The notes under the pieces: generated by a model
Database searches by the model: none
Told to the model about the DNA's origin: nothing
The model's input: the letters and a program-made list of their open reading frames with translations, nothing else
Shown: one piece after another, positions 8,521-17,322 of the stretch
Layout: each line of letters starts with the position of its first letter
How positions within the stretch are numbered: the first letter of the stretch is position 1
Assembly (NCBI RefSeq): GCF_003334855.1
Contig: NZ_QOWE01000002.1
Span: forward strand, 186,001-250,000
Origin: Larkinella punicea
Lineage (GTDB): Bacteria; Bacteroidota; Bacteroidia; Cytophagales; Spirosomataceae
Direction: 5' to 3'
DNA: 64,000 nt
Translations under genes and position numbers: made by a program

Positions 8521-10368
8521 ATGAAATCTGAAAAAGTGAAAACCCGGCGAGACTTCCTGCGGGCGGGTTTAATCAGTGCCACGGCCGTTCCGGTCTTGCC
8601 AAATCTGCTGGAAGATTCATCGGACAACGGCCCCTTTTCGCCGACGGATGAGCAACAGACGACACCGCCCAAAAAACCGGTTTTGGATAAACACCGCAAC
8701 CTGTTCAATGGCGACACCTGCGTATATTTTTACAATCCGGAACTCTGGCAACCCGAAGACTATTCGCTGAAAACCGTTGCCAATCCCCGCACCGGAAAAA
8801 TGGGTACCAAGCCCGTAGCGGTGGGTGGGCCATTCAAAGCCAAAGCCATTCACCGCTACGTGGACCTATTGGCCGACAACGGCATCGACACCTTCGTGAT
8901 TAACGCCAACGCCAACCGAGCCTGGTATCCCAGCAAAAAAATCCCCAGCATTCTCGATGGCTATAAGCGCGGTGACCGCGACTATTTCCGGGGTCACGCC
9001 GTCTGTCAGGGCATCACGGAACCTGAAGCGGTGGAGGAATTCCTCGACAATTTCACCCGCTTCATGAACCGCTACCAGGATTTGATCGACGCGGGCGTGG
9101 ACTGGCTGGCCGAAACCTCGAAAGCGTGCCGACGCCGGAAAATCTCGCCCTGGGTCAGCATTCGGATGAACGACATGCACGGCAGCCGGAACGTGGAAGG
9201 CAGCTTTTTCAATCTACCGCTCTTCAAGAAGGAAGAAATGCGGCTTAAACATGCTTCCTACGGGTTGCAGAATGCACAGGACCGAATCGGTTTGAATTAC
9301 GAAAAACCGGAAGTCCGCGCCCTGATGTTCGAGCAGATTCGGGAAGTGGTGGAAGATTACGATTATGAAGGGCTGGAACTGGACTGGTGGCGGCAACCGC
9401 TCTGCTGCGAGCCCGGTGCCTCGCCCGAAACCATTGCCATGATGAACGACTGGTTTCGCCAGATTCGCGCGCTCACGCAGCGTCAGGCCAAGAAAACCGG
9501 AAAACCATACCCGTTCGGGATGCGCATTCCGGGGGCACTTGACCAACTGAAAGCCATCGGCGTGGATGTGGTCACGCTGTGCCAGGACGGAACCCTCGAT
9601 TTTGTGATTCCGGCGGGTTTCTGGGCCACGACCTGGGACATGCCACATGACGAATTCAGAAAACGCCTGGGCGACCGCGTAACCATTTACGGTTCCGTGG
9701 ACGATGGCGCCAACAGCCTCCCCACGCAGAACGAATCGGGAACGGTCAAAGAGCGGATGCGGTACATTAGCGCCAGTCCGGAAATTGTGCGGGCCAATGC
9801 GGCCGCGAAACTGGCGATGGGCGCGCAGGGCATCGAATGGTTCAACTTTTTCTGTACCGATCAACCGCTAATTCCGGGCATTCGGTCCGATTACACGGCC
9901 TTGCGCGACATCGACAAGCTCGATTTCCTGCGGGGGAAAACCAAACACTATTGTTTTAGCACCGCCGGGGCGTTTTTCAATCCAACCCCGTTTGAGCTTC
10001 CCGCCCAGTTGCCCGCCAGCATCGGCCCTTTTGCACAACGTTCGTTCCAACTGGCCATGTGCGCCGAACCGGCCGACCAGAATCTGGAACTGCTGGTGCA
10101 GGTGGTGCTGAAAGCCGGTGAAAAACCGACCTACCTGCCGGTTTCGATCAACGGCTGCTGGCCGAATCTCAAAAACGAATCGACCGACAAACTGCTCCGC
10201 CCCTGCGGCTCGCTGACGCATTTGACCAACGATCATGTGGGCTACACGTACCGGTTTCCGGTTTCGCTCATCACCGACGGCTGGAACAAAATTGTCGTTG
10301 AAAACCAAAGCAAAGAGCCCATTACGTTGGCGGCCCTTGAAATCGCCGTTCTGTCTAAAACGGTTTAA
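8521..10368 (+). CDS. Exported TIM-barrel protein, family-10-like glycosidase fold (Tat signal)
   Basis: The protein has 615 residues. The N-terminus KTRRDFLRAG carries a twin-arginine motif followed by a hydrophobic stretch, so export by Tat as a folded protein is likely. The middle looks like a glycoside-hydrolase-type barrel: IDTFVINANANRAWYP, WVSIRMNDMH, and YEGLELDWWRQP, where the D/E on a beta-strand end is typical of GHL10/GH-like proteins. A beta-rich C-terminal module (about 500-615) follows. Assignment to a superfamily is reasonable; the exact family and substrate are not. It is the first gene after shared promoter D, with the dehydratase and dehydrogenase genes downstream, so it probably acts outside the cytoplasm on the substrate whose acid products those enzymes use. 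Confidence 0.7.
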   Translation: MKSEKVKTRRDFLRAGLISATAVPVLPNLLEDSSDNGPFSPTDEQQTTPPKKPVLDKHRNLFNGDTCVYFYNPELWQPEDYSLKTVANPRTGKMGTKPVAVGGPFKAKAIHRYVDLLADNGIDTFVINANANRAWYPSKKIPSILDGYKRGDRDYFRGHAVCQGITEPEAVEEFLDNFTRFMNRYQDLIDAGVDWLAETSKACRRRKISPWVSIRMNDMHGSRNVEGSFFNLPLFKKEEMRLKHASYGLQNAQDRIGLNYEKPEVRALMFEQIREVVEDYDYEGLELDWWRQPLCCEPGASPETIAMMNDWFRQIRALTQRQAKKTGKPYPFGMRIPGALDQLKAIGVDVVTLCQDGTLDFVIPAGFWATTWDMPHDEFRKRLGDRVTIYGSVDDGANSLPTQNESGTVKERMRYISASPEIVRANAAAKLAMGAQGIEWFNFFCTDQPLIPGIRSDYTALRDIDKLDFLRGKTKHYCFSTAGAFFNPTPFELPAQLPASIGPFAQRSFQLAMCAEPADQNLELLVQVVLKAGEKPTYLPVSINGCWPNLKNESTDKLLRPCGSLTHLTNDHVGYTYRFPVSLITDGWNKIVVENQSKEPITLAALEIAVLSKTV

Positions 10369-10372
10369 AAAC

Positions 10373-10441
10373 TGCCCCCAACCCCCTAAAGGGGGCTTCA
10401 AAATCCGGAAGTGTTAAGCCCCCTTTAGGGGGTTGGGGGCA
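10373..10441. repeat. Palindromic intergenic repeat R2
   Basis: Perfect 26-bp inverted arms (10373-10398 and 10416-10441), with core CCCCCTAAAGGGGG, immediately after the stop of the 8521 gene. A hairpin here could protect or attenuate the transcript between that gene and the dehydratase gene. Confidence 0.85.
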
Positions 10442-10479
10442 AATGATTAAGCGGTTTCTTAAAGAAGTCACCGACTGAC

Positions 10480-11736
10480 ATGAGAATTACAAACGTCGAA
10501 ACCATCCTGCTGACGGGTCCCTGCACGAACGACCCGTATCTTTCCGAAGCGCGTCAACTGCGCAGTGCGGCTTTTATTCGCATCGAAACCGACGCCGGGC
10601 TGACCGGTTTGGGCGAAACCTACGCCGGGTATTTTTTCCCGGAAGGCGTCCCCGCCATCGTAGAGTTTTTCAAACCGATTCTGATTGGCAATACCGTCGA
10701 GGACATTCCGGAATTGTGGCAGCGCATGTACCAGTGCGGTAATTTCTGGTGCCGCGTCGGCCTGGGAGCCATCGTTTTGGCCGGAATCGAAGCCGCTTTG
10801 TGGGATTTGAAAGGGAAAGCTCTGGGGGTTCCGGTTTACAAACTACTCGGCGAAGCCTGGAAAGGCGGCTTTCCGCAAACCGCAGAAAACCCATTTTCTG
10901 CCCCGGATCAACTTCCCTGCTATGCGACGGGTGGACCAAGTAACTATCCCCTGGAAAAGCTGGGCGACAAAGTGGCCTTTTACCAATCGCTGGGGTTTCG
11001 GGGGGTTAAAATCGGAGCCGGAGCGTATTGGAAAGCGGGCGGTTTTCAAATTTCCATTAACCCAACGGAAGCCGCTGACCTGGAAGCGAAAAAAGCCGAA
11101 TACGTCCGCCAGCAATTTGGCGACGACCTCTGGCTGCTGTTCGACGCCCACATGGGCAACAGCCCGACGCTGACCTGGGAACTCGAAACCGCCACGGCGG
11201 TCGCCCAGGCGCTGGAACCGTACAATCTTTTTTGCCTGGAAGAACCGCTGCACTACACCCGGCCCGACCTCTACGCCGAACTGCGCCGGAACACCAAAAC
11301 CATTATTGCCGGGGGCGAATGCCTGACGTCGGTTTGCGAATGGCAGACGTTCATCGAACAGGACAGCTTCGGAATCGGTCAGCCGGATGCTTCCTTTACC
11401 GCCGGTCTGGATCAGTTTATGCAGGTGGCCTCCCGTCTGGCGCAACGCGGACAGAAAATTGCGCCCCATGCCTGGGGCGCGGGCGGTTCGCAGATGCAGA
11501 ACATTCATTGCGGTTTTGCCTGCCCGAACACGGTGATCCTGGAAGTCGCCCCGGCCTATGGCCCGCTGCACAGCGAAGTCATCGGCGACAGTTTACAGAT
11601 GAAAAATGGCTACGTAGTGCGCCCCGAAAAACCGGGCTTGGGCATTGAACTGAGTGAAGCGACGATTCGCCGGTTTCCGTTCATTCCCGGCAGCGGTGAA
11701 TTCAACAGCGTTCCCGGCAAAATTCTGACGACCTGA
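10480..11736 (+). CDS. Enolase-superfamily sugar-acid dehydratase (mandelate racemase group)
   Basis: The protein has 418 residues, cytoplasmic. An N-terminal capping domain (1-125; SAAFIRIETDAGLTGLGET) precedes the (beta/alpha)7 barrel. The metal ligands are visible at the ends of successive strands: Asp222 (LLFDAHMG), Glu254 (CLEEPL) and Glu280 (AGGECL). His330 (APHAWG) and Lys177 (VKIGAG) are the candidate acid/base residues. The family removes water from, or epimerises, aldonic and aldaric acids; this architecture is closest to galactonate/gluconate-type dehydratases, which yield 2-keto-3-deoxy acids. It is 4 bp from the next gene, a 2-hydroxyacid dehydrogenase, so they are cotranscribed. 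Family is firm, substrate is not. The aldolase partners may be the HpcH-type protein at 15534 or the DHDPS-type protein at 40832. Confidence 0.88.
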   Translation: MRITNVETILLTGPCTNDPYLSEARQLRSAAFIRIETDAGLTGLGETYAGYFFPEGVPAIVEFFKPILIGNTVEDIPELWQRMYQCGNFWCRVGLGAIVLAGIEAALWDLKGKALGVPVYKLLGEAWKGGFPQTAENPFSAPDQLPCYATGGPSNYPLEKLGDKVAFYQSLGFRGVKIGAGAYWKAGGFQISINPTEAADLEAKKAEYVRQQFGDDLWLLFDAHMGNSPTLTWELETATAVAQALEPYNLFCLEEPLHYTRPDLYAELRRNTKTIIAGGECLTSVCEWQTFIEQDSFGIGQPDASFTAGLDQFMQVASRLAQRGQKIAPHAWGAGGSQMQNIHCGFACPNTVILEVAPAYGPLHSEVIGDSLQMKNGYVVRPEKPGLGIELSEATIRRFPFIPGSGEFNSVPGKILTT

Positions 11737-11740
11737 AACC

Positions 11741-12754
11741 ATGCTGAATGTCTTGATTGATATGCCGGTCTACGAACCAGTCCTCCGTTCGTTGCAGCAA
11801 CTTCCGGAAGTTTCGGTAGCGGTTGTGGAGCAGCCGGAAGAGAAAGCACGACCTTTGCCGACCGATCAGATTCAGGATTGCGATGTCCTGTTCTGCACTT
11901 TTCTTCCCGAAAACCACGAAGCGATGAAGCGGCTGAAACTGGTACAGATCAGTTCGGCCGGCTACAGCCAGTTGTTTGGCAAAAACCTTGTGGAGCGGGG
12001 TGTCCGGGCCTGCAACTCGCTGGGTGTTTTCGACGTGCCGATTGCGGAATGGAACATCGCGATGATGATCAATCTGGCGCGGGACCTGCGCGGGCTGGTT
12101 CGGAATCAGGAGGGCCGGATCTGGGATCGGTCGGCCCGGTTTCAGAACGAAATTCGCGGTTCGGTGGTGGGCATCTGGGGCTACGGCGGGATTGGCCGCG
12201 AAACCGCCCGACTGGCCAAGGCCCTGGGCATGACGGTTCATGTGCTGGTTCGGCAACCGATTCAGCCGCGGGATGCGGTTTATAATGTCCCCGGCACCGG
12301 TGATTCCGAAGGCAATTTGCCCGACCGCGTGTTTTATGGTTCCGAAAAAGAAGCGTTTTTAAAGAGCCTGGATTTTCTGGTGATGGCGATTCCGCAGACC
12401 GGAACCACCACGGGCATCATGGGCGAATCCGAGCTGCGGCTGCTGAAACCCACGGCTTTTTTGCTGAACCCGGCGCGTGGTCCACTGATTCAGGAAAAGG
12501 CGTTGTTACAAGCGTTGTCGGAAGGCTGGTTTGCGGGGGCCGCCCTCGACACCCACTACCACTACCCAATGCCGCCGGAACATCCGCTCTGGCACTTCCC
12601 GAACGTCATCCTGACGCCCCACATTTCGGGGTCCAGCCTGAGTCCCCGGTTTCTGGAGCGTGTTTCGTCGATCTTTTTAGAAAACACCCTGCGGTTTCAA
12701 ACCGGCAAACCCTTATTGAATGAGTTGACGGTTTCACAATTGGCTGGGAATTGA
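11741..12754 (+). CDS. D-isomer-specific 2-hydroxyacid dehydrogenase
   Basis: The protein has 337 residues, starting 4 bp after the dehydratase. The NAD(P)-binding motif is GIWGYGGIGRETARLAKALG (about 145-165), followed by NPARGPLI, whose Arg binds the substrate carboxylate, and the catalytic His in TPHISGSS. The family reduces 2-keto acids to D-2-hydroxy acids or the reverse. Paired with a dehydratase that likely makes a 2-keto-3-deoxy acid, it probably acts on a sugar-acid intermediate or on a pyruvate/glyoxylate-like fragment. Cytoplasmic, no signal peptide. Confidence 0.88.
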   Translation: MLNVLIDMPVYEPVLRSLQQLPEVSVAVVEQPEEKARPLPTDQIQDCDVLFCTFLPENHEAMKRLKLVQISSAGYSQLFGKNLVERGVRACNSLGVFDVPIAEWNIAMMINLARDLRGLVRNQEGRIWDRSARFQNEIRGSVVGIWGYGGIGRETARLAKALGMTVHVLVRQPIQPRDAVYNVPGTGDSEGNLPDRVFYGSEKEAFLKSLDFLVMAIPQTGTTTGIMGESELRLLKPTAFLLNPARGPLIQEKALLQALSEGWFAGAALDTHYHYPMPPEHPLWHFPNVILTPHISGSSLSPRFLERVSSIFLENTLRFQTGKPLLNELTVSQLAGN

Positions 12755-12821
12755 CCGAACGGACGAAGCCGAATCCTTGTGAAGGATGTAGGTTAATTGA
12801 TTTTCATTGAATACCAGAGCC

Positions 12822-12998
12822 ATTCCCGTAGGAATTAAACAGCGTAGCGTCGGTAGAAACTACGCATATTTCATGCTCCCGCGTGCCGTCAGGTACACAA
12901 CGATTTGTAACAACTTTCTAGTCGCGTACCTGACGGCACGCGGAGAAGGCTGGTCTATTTTTTCTACCGACGCTGCGCTGTGTTGCCCCTTCAGGGGC
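12822..12998. repeat. Multi-hairpin REP-like element
   Basis: Four hairpins lie in one element: a small one at 12822-12835, an outer 20-bp stem (12840-12859 with 12961-12980, one mismatch), a perfect 18-bp stem nested in it (12879-12896 with 12926-12943), and GCCCCT-TC-AGGGGC at 12985-12998. It fills most of the 328-bp gap before the SGNH hydrolase gene. A 76-codon frame across it is not a gene. The layout resembles mobile REP-type repeats of Bacteroidota. Confidence 0.75.
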
Positions 12999-13082
12999 AG
13001 CAAACGACTCCGCTATTTACTTGTCAAAATAAAATAAACACCTCTCTAACGCAAGCAAACCGTTTTCTACACCAAGTCAGCT

Positions 13083-13790
13083 ATGAACCATCACAAACAA
13101 CGTAGAAAGACCGCGGCATTCATTGCCTTTTTGTTGGTTGGAAATTGGGCGGCTTTCGCCCAGGAAATCAAATGGGACAGTACCGTTCGGCCCGATATTT
13201 ACAAGGCCCGGGTTGATCTGTTCCGATCGCTGCCGCATTCCCGAAAAGACGTGGTTTTTCTGGGCAACAGCCTGACCTTCTGGGCCGACTGGAGCGATTT
13301 ACTGGGCGACAGCCGGTACAAAAACCGGGGCATTCCGGGCGACATCACCTTCGGCGTGCTAGAACGACTCGACGAAGTGATTCAGGGGCGTCCGGCGAAG
13401 GTTTTTATCCTGATTGGCATCAACGATCTGGCGCGCAACATCCCCGACGCCGTCATTCTGCAAAACTACCGGCGGATGGCTCGCCGGTTGAAAACTGGTA
13501 CGCCGAACACCCGAATTTACTTCCAGACACTACTGCCGACCAACGATTCTTTTCAGAAACTCAAGAGCCACTATAACAAAGAAGGCCACATCCAGAAACT
13601 GAATGCGGCCCTGAAAGAGATGGCTCAAACGGAAGGCTTCGAAGTGATCGATCTCCACCCGCACTTTGTGGACGAAGCCGGGAAGCTGAAAAAAGAATAC
13701 TCCTGGGACGGCGTTCACCTGACGCTGGCGGGCTACCACCAGTGGGCCGAGTTACTGAGCAAGGGGAAATACGTCAAATGGCGGCATTAA
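13083..13790 (+). CDS. Exported SGNH/GDSL-type hydrolase
   Basis: The protein has 235 residues with a signal peptide (about 1-27, ending AAFAQ). All four SGNH blocks are visible: VFLGNSLTF with the nucleophile Ser63, NRGIPGD (Gly), LIGINDLARN (Asn) and WDGVHLTLAGY (Asp and His). These enzymes remove acyl, often acetyl, groups from carbohydrates or lipids in the periplasm. It lies 328 bp after the dehydrogenase gene, across a multi-hairpin element, so it may have its own promoter. Its 3' end overlaps the convergent SDR gene by 4 bp. A role in deacetylating the glycan of the neighbouring island is an inference. Confidence 0.88.
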   Translation: MNHHKQRRKTAAFIAFLLVGNWAAFAQEIKWDSTVRPDIYKARVDLFRSLPHSRKDVVFLGNSLTFWADWSDLLGDSRYKNRGIPGDITFGVLERLDEVIQGRPAKVFILIGINDLARNIPDAVILQNYRRMARRLKTGTPNTRIYFQTLLPTNDSFQKLKSHYNKEGHIQKLNAALKEMAQTEGFEVIDLHPHFVDEAGKLKKEYSWDGVHLTLAGYHQWAELLSKGKYVKWRH

Positions 13791-14563
13791 GCATTCAAAC
13801 CGCCATCCATCAGAATGTTTTCGCCGTTGATATACGCGCCCGCTTCCGACGCCAGTAGCACGATCAGCCCCTTGATGTCGTCCTGGTTCGCCATGCGTCG
13901 CAGGGGGACTTTTTTGGTGTAATTCTCCAGAAACCGTTCCGGCTGGTGGTTGAACAAACCACCCGGACTGACGCAGTTGACGCGCACGTTTTTCCCCGCC
14001 AGAATCTGGGCCATGTATTTCGTCAGGTTGAGTAAACCCGCATTGTGAAAGAAATAATCGGGGGGCGGATTACCCATCGTCGTGCCTTCATAATTCGACA
14101 AATCCGGGCCAAACATGCCCATCATCGAGCCGATGTTGATGATACTTCCACCCCCGTTTTCGACAATCAGGTCGGCCATTTCGCGCAGAATGTCCATCGA
14201 ACCGGTGGCATTGACCCGCATCGATTCCGCAAAATCCGAGAGGGGCGCATCGTAGCCCTTCATGGGTCGCGAAACCGCATTGTTGACAAACACATCCAGC
14301 TTGCCGAACTGTAATTGGATTTGCGTTTTCAGGTTTTGAACCGAAGCCGGATCGCCCTGATCGACCGGCAGGGCAAACACGTCCAGCCCCCGTTCCTGAA
14401 ACTGGTTGGCCACTTCCTGCCCGGCGGCCAGGTTGCGGGAAGCCGTGATCACCGTCGAACCGGCTTCCGCCAGCCCTTCCACAATGCACTTTCCGTAGTT
14501 GCCCGCGCCACCCGTTACCAGACTCACTTTTCCGGTTAAATTGAATAAATCGTTGATATGCAT
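13787..14563 (-). CDS. SDR-family oxidoreductase with atypical active site
   Basis: The protein has 258 residues, the usual length. The Rossmann motif is SLVTGGAGNYGK (about 14-25), followed by VNNA. The structural Ser146 is present (NIGSMMG) and Tyr170 is in place, but the Lys expected four residues later is Asn174 (YFFHNAG, codon AAT). The C-terminal half (VNCVSPGG, GENILMDGG) is standard. Without the Lys, normal SDR chemistry would be weak, so either another residue replaces it or the protein has a changed role. It is the last gene of the eleven-gene minus-strand run, 14 bp after the aldo/keto reductase. The paralogue at 43711 keeps YxxxK. Confidence 0.85.
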   Translation of the reverse strand: MHINDLFNLTGKVSLVTGGAGNYGKCIVEGLAEAGSTVITASRNLAAGQEVANQFQERGLDVFALPVDQGDPASVQNLKTQIQLQFGKLDVFVNNAVSRPMKGYDAPLSDFAESMRVNATGSMDILREMADLIVENGGGSIINIGSMMGMFGPDLSNYEGTTMGNPPPDYFFHNAGLLNLTKYMAQILAGKNVRVNCVSPGGLFNHQPERFLENYTKKVPLRRMANQDDIKGLIVLLASEAGAYINGENILMDGGLNA

Positions 14564-14577
14564 AAGGTTGTTCGCAG

Positions 14578-15534
14578 TTAGTTTAACCAGCCCATCCGGT
14601 CCCAGTGGGGCAGGTTGAGAAAAGTGGGGTCGGGATAGGCCAGATCTTTCGCCCGGGCCAGGGTTTCGGCATCCAGATGAGCGCCGTTTACGGCCGCCAG
14701 CGACTGGTGCAAATAAGCCGGTTTGTCGATGCCCACCAGCAGGGAAGACACTTCCGGAAAGGTGGCTACGAACCGAACCGCCAGTGTCGACAAATCCGGA
14801 AAACCGGTAGCCACCAGGTCATCAAACCGGCGGAGGTGGTTTTCAACATCGGCCAGGGCCGGGTGCAGTTGGTGGCCTTTGCTGGTCAGTAAGCCTTTCA
14901 TCAAAACCGACCGAACGACGATGCCGACGCCCTTTTCCGCAGCCTGTGCAAACGCCTGCGCCTGTCGCTGGTCCATCAGGTTGAACGGCAGTTGAATGAC
15001 ATCCCACACCCCGGTTTCGATGGCTTTCTGGGTTTCCTCAACCGTATACGTCGAAACGCCCGTGCTCCGAATCGCGCCCTCTGCTCTTAAATCGGCAAAA
15101 ATTTGGGGGATTTCGTCATTCTCCAAAATGCCCAGATCGGCCTGGTGGAGCATGAAAATGTCCACGTAATCCGTCTGTAAAGCCGTCAGGCTCTCCAGCA
15201 ACGACGTTTTGATGAGCTTTTTTAAGTCAGAACCGTTTGGTAACTCGCCGTTTCCATCGCGCAACTGACGGCATTTGGTCCCGATCACGACCTGTTCGCG
15301 CCGGTCCCGAAAGGCCTTGCCCATGATGGCTTCACTCGCGCCGTACAGGCGGGCGGTATCGAAAAAATTGACGCCCGATTCCGTGGCTTCGTGCAACAGG
15401 CGAATCGATTCATCTTCCGAAAGCATGTCAGCCGCGCTTTTAACGCCGATGCCGTAGGGCAATCCGATTTCAACCCCACCGAAAGCCAGCTCCGAAACCG
15501 CGATGCCGGTTTTTCCCAGTTCCCTTTTTCTCAT
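14578..15534 (-). CDS. Aldo/keto reductase
   Basis: The protein has 318 residues, cytoplasmic. It shows the AKR tetrad: Asp59 (FFDTARLYG), Tyr64, Lys87 (VIGTKCRQ) and His130 (FMLHQAD). VRSVLMKGLLTSKG and the cofactor-binding end LLVGIDKPAYLHQSL are also typical. It would reduce an aldehyde or ketone, or oxidise a sugar, with NAD(P)H. Its start codon overlaps the stop of the aldolase gene by one base (TAATG), so the two are translationally coupled. The closest relatives by feel are sugar dehydrogenases such as L-fucose or D-threo-aldose dehydrogenases, but I cannot fix the substrate. Confidence 0.9.
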   Translation of the reverse strand: MRKRELGKTGIAVSELAFGGVEIGLPYGIGVKSAADMLSEDESIRLLHEATESGVNFFDTARLYGASEAIMGKAFRDRREQVVIGTKCRQLRDGNGELPNGSDLKKLIKTSLLESLTALQTDYVDIFMLHQADLGILENDEIPQIFADLRAEGAIRSTGVSTYTVEETQKAIETGVWDVIQLPFNLMDQRQAQAFAQAAEKGVGIVVRSVLMKGLLTSKGHQLHPALADVENHLRRFDDLVATGFPDLSTLAVRFVATFPEVSSLLVGIDKPAYLHQSLAAVNGAHLDAETLARAKDLAYPDPTFLNLPHWDRMGWLN

Positions 15535-16340
15535 TATTTATACCCTCCCTGAACCGGTTGAGCCGGTGTCGTTTCCTTGTTAAAGCGATTGACCAGACCG
15601 TGACAATAATTACTGACGCCCACGACATCGGCTCCCACGCTGACGAACTTGTAGCCCATCGCCACGAACTCTTCCAGCCGGTCGATGGGGCCGGTGGTGG
15701 CGGCAAATTTGCCGTGTTTGACACACACTTCGGCGACGCGTTTGCGGGCGGCTACCAATCTGGGATGGTTCCACTCGCCGGGCGCACCGATGGCCTGACT
15801 GAAATCGCCGGGGCCGAAAAACAGCATGTCCACGCCGTCGAGGGCGGCAATTTGCTCTAGTTCGTCGAGCGGTTCGGGGTCTTCGATCTGGAGCGCCACA
15901 AACCGCTGCTGATTGGCTTGCCGGAGGTATTCGTGAAAATCCAGGTTGGTATAGGCCCCGTCGGCATTGCCGCCATCGATGGCCCGCAGGCCCAGGGGAT
16001 GAAAACGGGTCATCTGAACCACTTTCTTCGCGTCTTCCAGCCCCATGCAGTGCGGCACCAGAATGCCGGTGGCGTCCAGTTCCAGCGGTTTGACGTAATC
16101 GCTGTAGCTGCCGCGCGGCACCCGGACCATGATATCGGCATCCTGCGATTTGGTCGCCCAGATGTGCGAACTCACCACCGACCAATCCTGTCCCTGGTGT
16201 TCACGGTCGATCCAGATGCAGTCAAAACCGGTTAAGGCCACCAGTTCGGATGCCTGACCATCGCCAAAATTCACTTTAAAACAACTGACCACTTCGCCAG
16301 CTCGTAACTTCTTCAATACCCGGCTTTCGCGCATTTTCAT
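15534..16340 (-). CDS. HpcH/HpaI-type class II aldolase
   Basis: The protein has 268 residues. Typical segments are GFDCIWIDREHQG near the N-terminus, ATGILVPHCMGLEDAKKVV, and the metal-binding pair in ALQIEDPEPLDEL and MLFFGPGDFSQAIG. The family splits 2-keto-3-deoxy acids (for example 2-keto-3-deoxyglucarate or 4-hydroxy-2-oxoheptanedioate) into pyruvate and an aldehyde, using a divalent metal. In this island it is a natural partner for the sugar-acid dehydratase at 10480. It overlaps the aldo/keto reductase by one base; that enzyme could then use the aldehyde product. Family is firm, exact substrate is not. Confidence 0.88.
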   Translation of the reverse strand: MKMRESRVLKKLRAGEVVSCFKVNFGDGQASELVALTGFDCIWIDREHQGQDWSVVSSHIWATKSQDADIMVRVPRGSYSDYVKPLELDATGILVPHCMGLEDAKKVVQMTRFHPLGLRAIDGGNADGAYTNLDFHEYLRQANQQRFVALQIEDPEPLDELEQIAALDGVDMLFFGPGDFSQAIGAPGEWNHPRLVAARKRVAEVCVKHGKFAATTGPIDRLEEFVAMGYKFVSVGADVVGVSNYCHGLVNRFNKETTPAQPVQGGYK

Positions 16341-16364
16341 GGTAAAATCTGTTTTTCCGTTTCG

Positions 16365-17321
16365 TTATACCCGCTTTAACTGCATGGGATATACGTTGTT
16401 GGCATTCCACTGGCAAACGTACACGTTCTCGTCTGCGTCGATGCAAACGTCGTGCGGATGGACAAAAACCGGACGGTGTTGCGATTGCGTTTGTAAGATA
16501 CCGTTTTCATAGATCGGTTCGGTGCCGCCCGGCGTCGAGATTACCCGATCATTTTTATCCAGAATGGTGATGTAGCCGGAGCCAACAGTCCGGTTGGTGG
16601 TAGACCGAAAGACAGCCGCAAAAACATACTGATCATGAATAACCGGTCGGCAGACAAACGAGCCCGGCAGCGGAATCGTACTGACGTATTGCCCATCCAG
16701 CGTGAAACGCTTGAGCACATTGTGGTTCCGGGAGGTAATCAGCAAAGTTGGATTTTCCGGTTTTCGGGTGTCAAGCGCAATCCCGTGTACGCAGTCAAAC
16801 TGCCCGTTTTCATCGCCCCGTCCACCCCAGTGCCGGATGTATTCGCCCTGACTGGTATACTGAATGACGTATTGCAGGCCGTAGCCGTCGGTTACATACA
16901 GATCGCCGGTCGGGCCAACGGCGGTTTGGGTTGGCAGAAACTGGTCGGCGGAGGTGTAGGCACTGATCTCTCGGGGATAATCCAGAACCATCACAACCTG
17001 ACCCGTTAGCGTCGTTTTAATGACCTGATGACGATCAATGTCCGTAATCAACAAAAATTCTTCGCCGTTTTCGTTAACTAACGTCAACCCGTGGCCGCCC
17101 GGATAGTCCGTTCCCCATGAATCCAGCCGCTTTCCCGACCGGTCGTAGATCAGGATGTTGTTGCGGGTTTCATTGGTCAGCATCAAAATCCGGCCCTGGG
17201 CGTCGATCACCATTTCGTGGCAATCCTTGACCGGATGCGTCGCCGGATTCAGCTTGCCCCAGTCCGGGAAAACCTCATACCGGTGCGTGCCGTGACCAAT
17301 AAGCGTGTCCGGATCGATCAT
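16365..17321 (-). CDS. NHL/six-bladed beta-propeller protein
   Basis: The protein has 318 residues from ATG 17321, which follows the preceding gene's TGA after one base; a longer frame starting at 17375 would overlap that gene and adds a basic, non-family stretch. The chain shows repeated propeller blades such as LTNETRNNILIYDRSGKRL, GPTGDLYVTDGYGLQYVIQY and HPHDVCIDADENVYVCQWNA. This resembles NHL-repeat and peptidyl-alpha-hydroxyglycine-lyase-like proteins. No signal peptide is visible, so it appears cytoplasmic, which is unusual for a propeller acting on glycans. Function unknown; it may be a sugar-lactone-binding or lyase-type enzyme. Confidence 0.75.
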   Translation of the reverse strand: MIDPDTLIGHGTHRYEVFPDWGKLNPATHPVKDCHEMVIDAQGRILMLTNETRNNILIYDRSGKRLDSWGTDYPGGHGLTLVNENGEEFLLITDIDRHQVIKTTLTGQVVMVLDYPREISAYTSADQFLPTQTAVGPTGDLYVTDGYGLQYVIQYTSQGEYIRHWGGRGDENGQFDCVHGIALDTRKPENPTLLITSRNHNVLKRFTLDGQYVSTIPLPGSFVCRPVIHDQYVFAAVFRSTTNRTVGSGYITILDKNDRVISTPGGTEPIYENGILQTQSQHRPVFVHPHDVCIDADENVYVCQWNANNVYPMQLKRV

Positions 17322-17322
17322 C

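Noticed and set aside
12807-13037. 76-codon frame before the SGNH hydrolase
   Set aside because: It runs through the multi-hairpin element and has no protein-like pattern.
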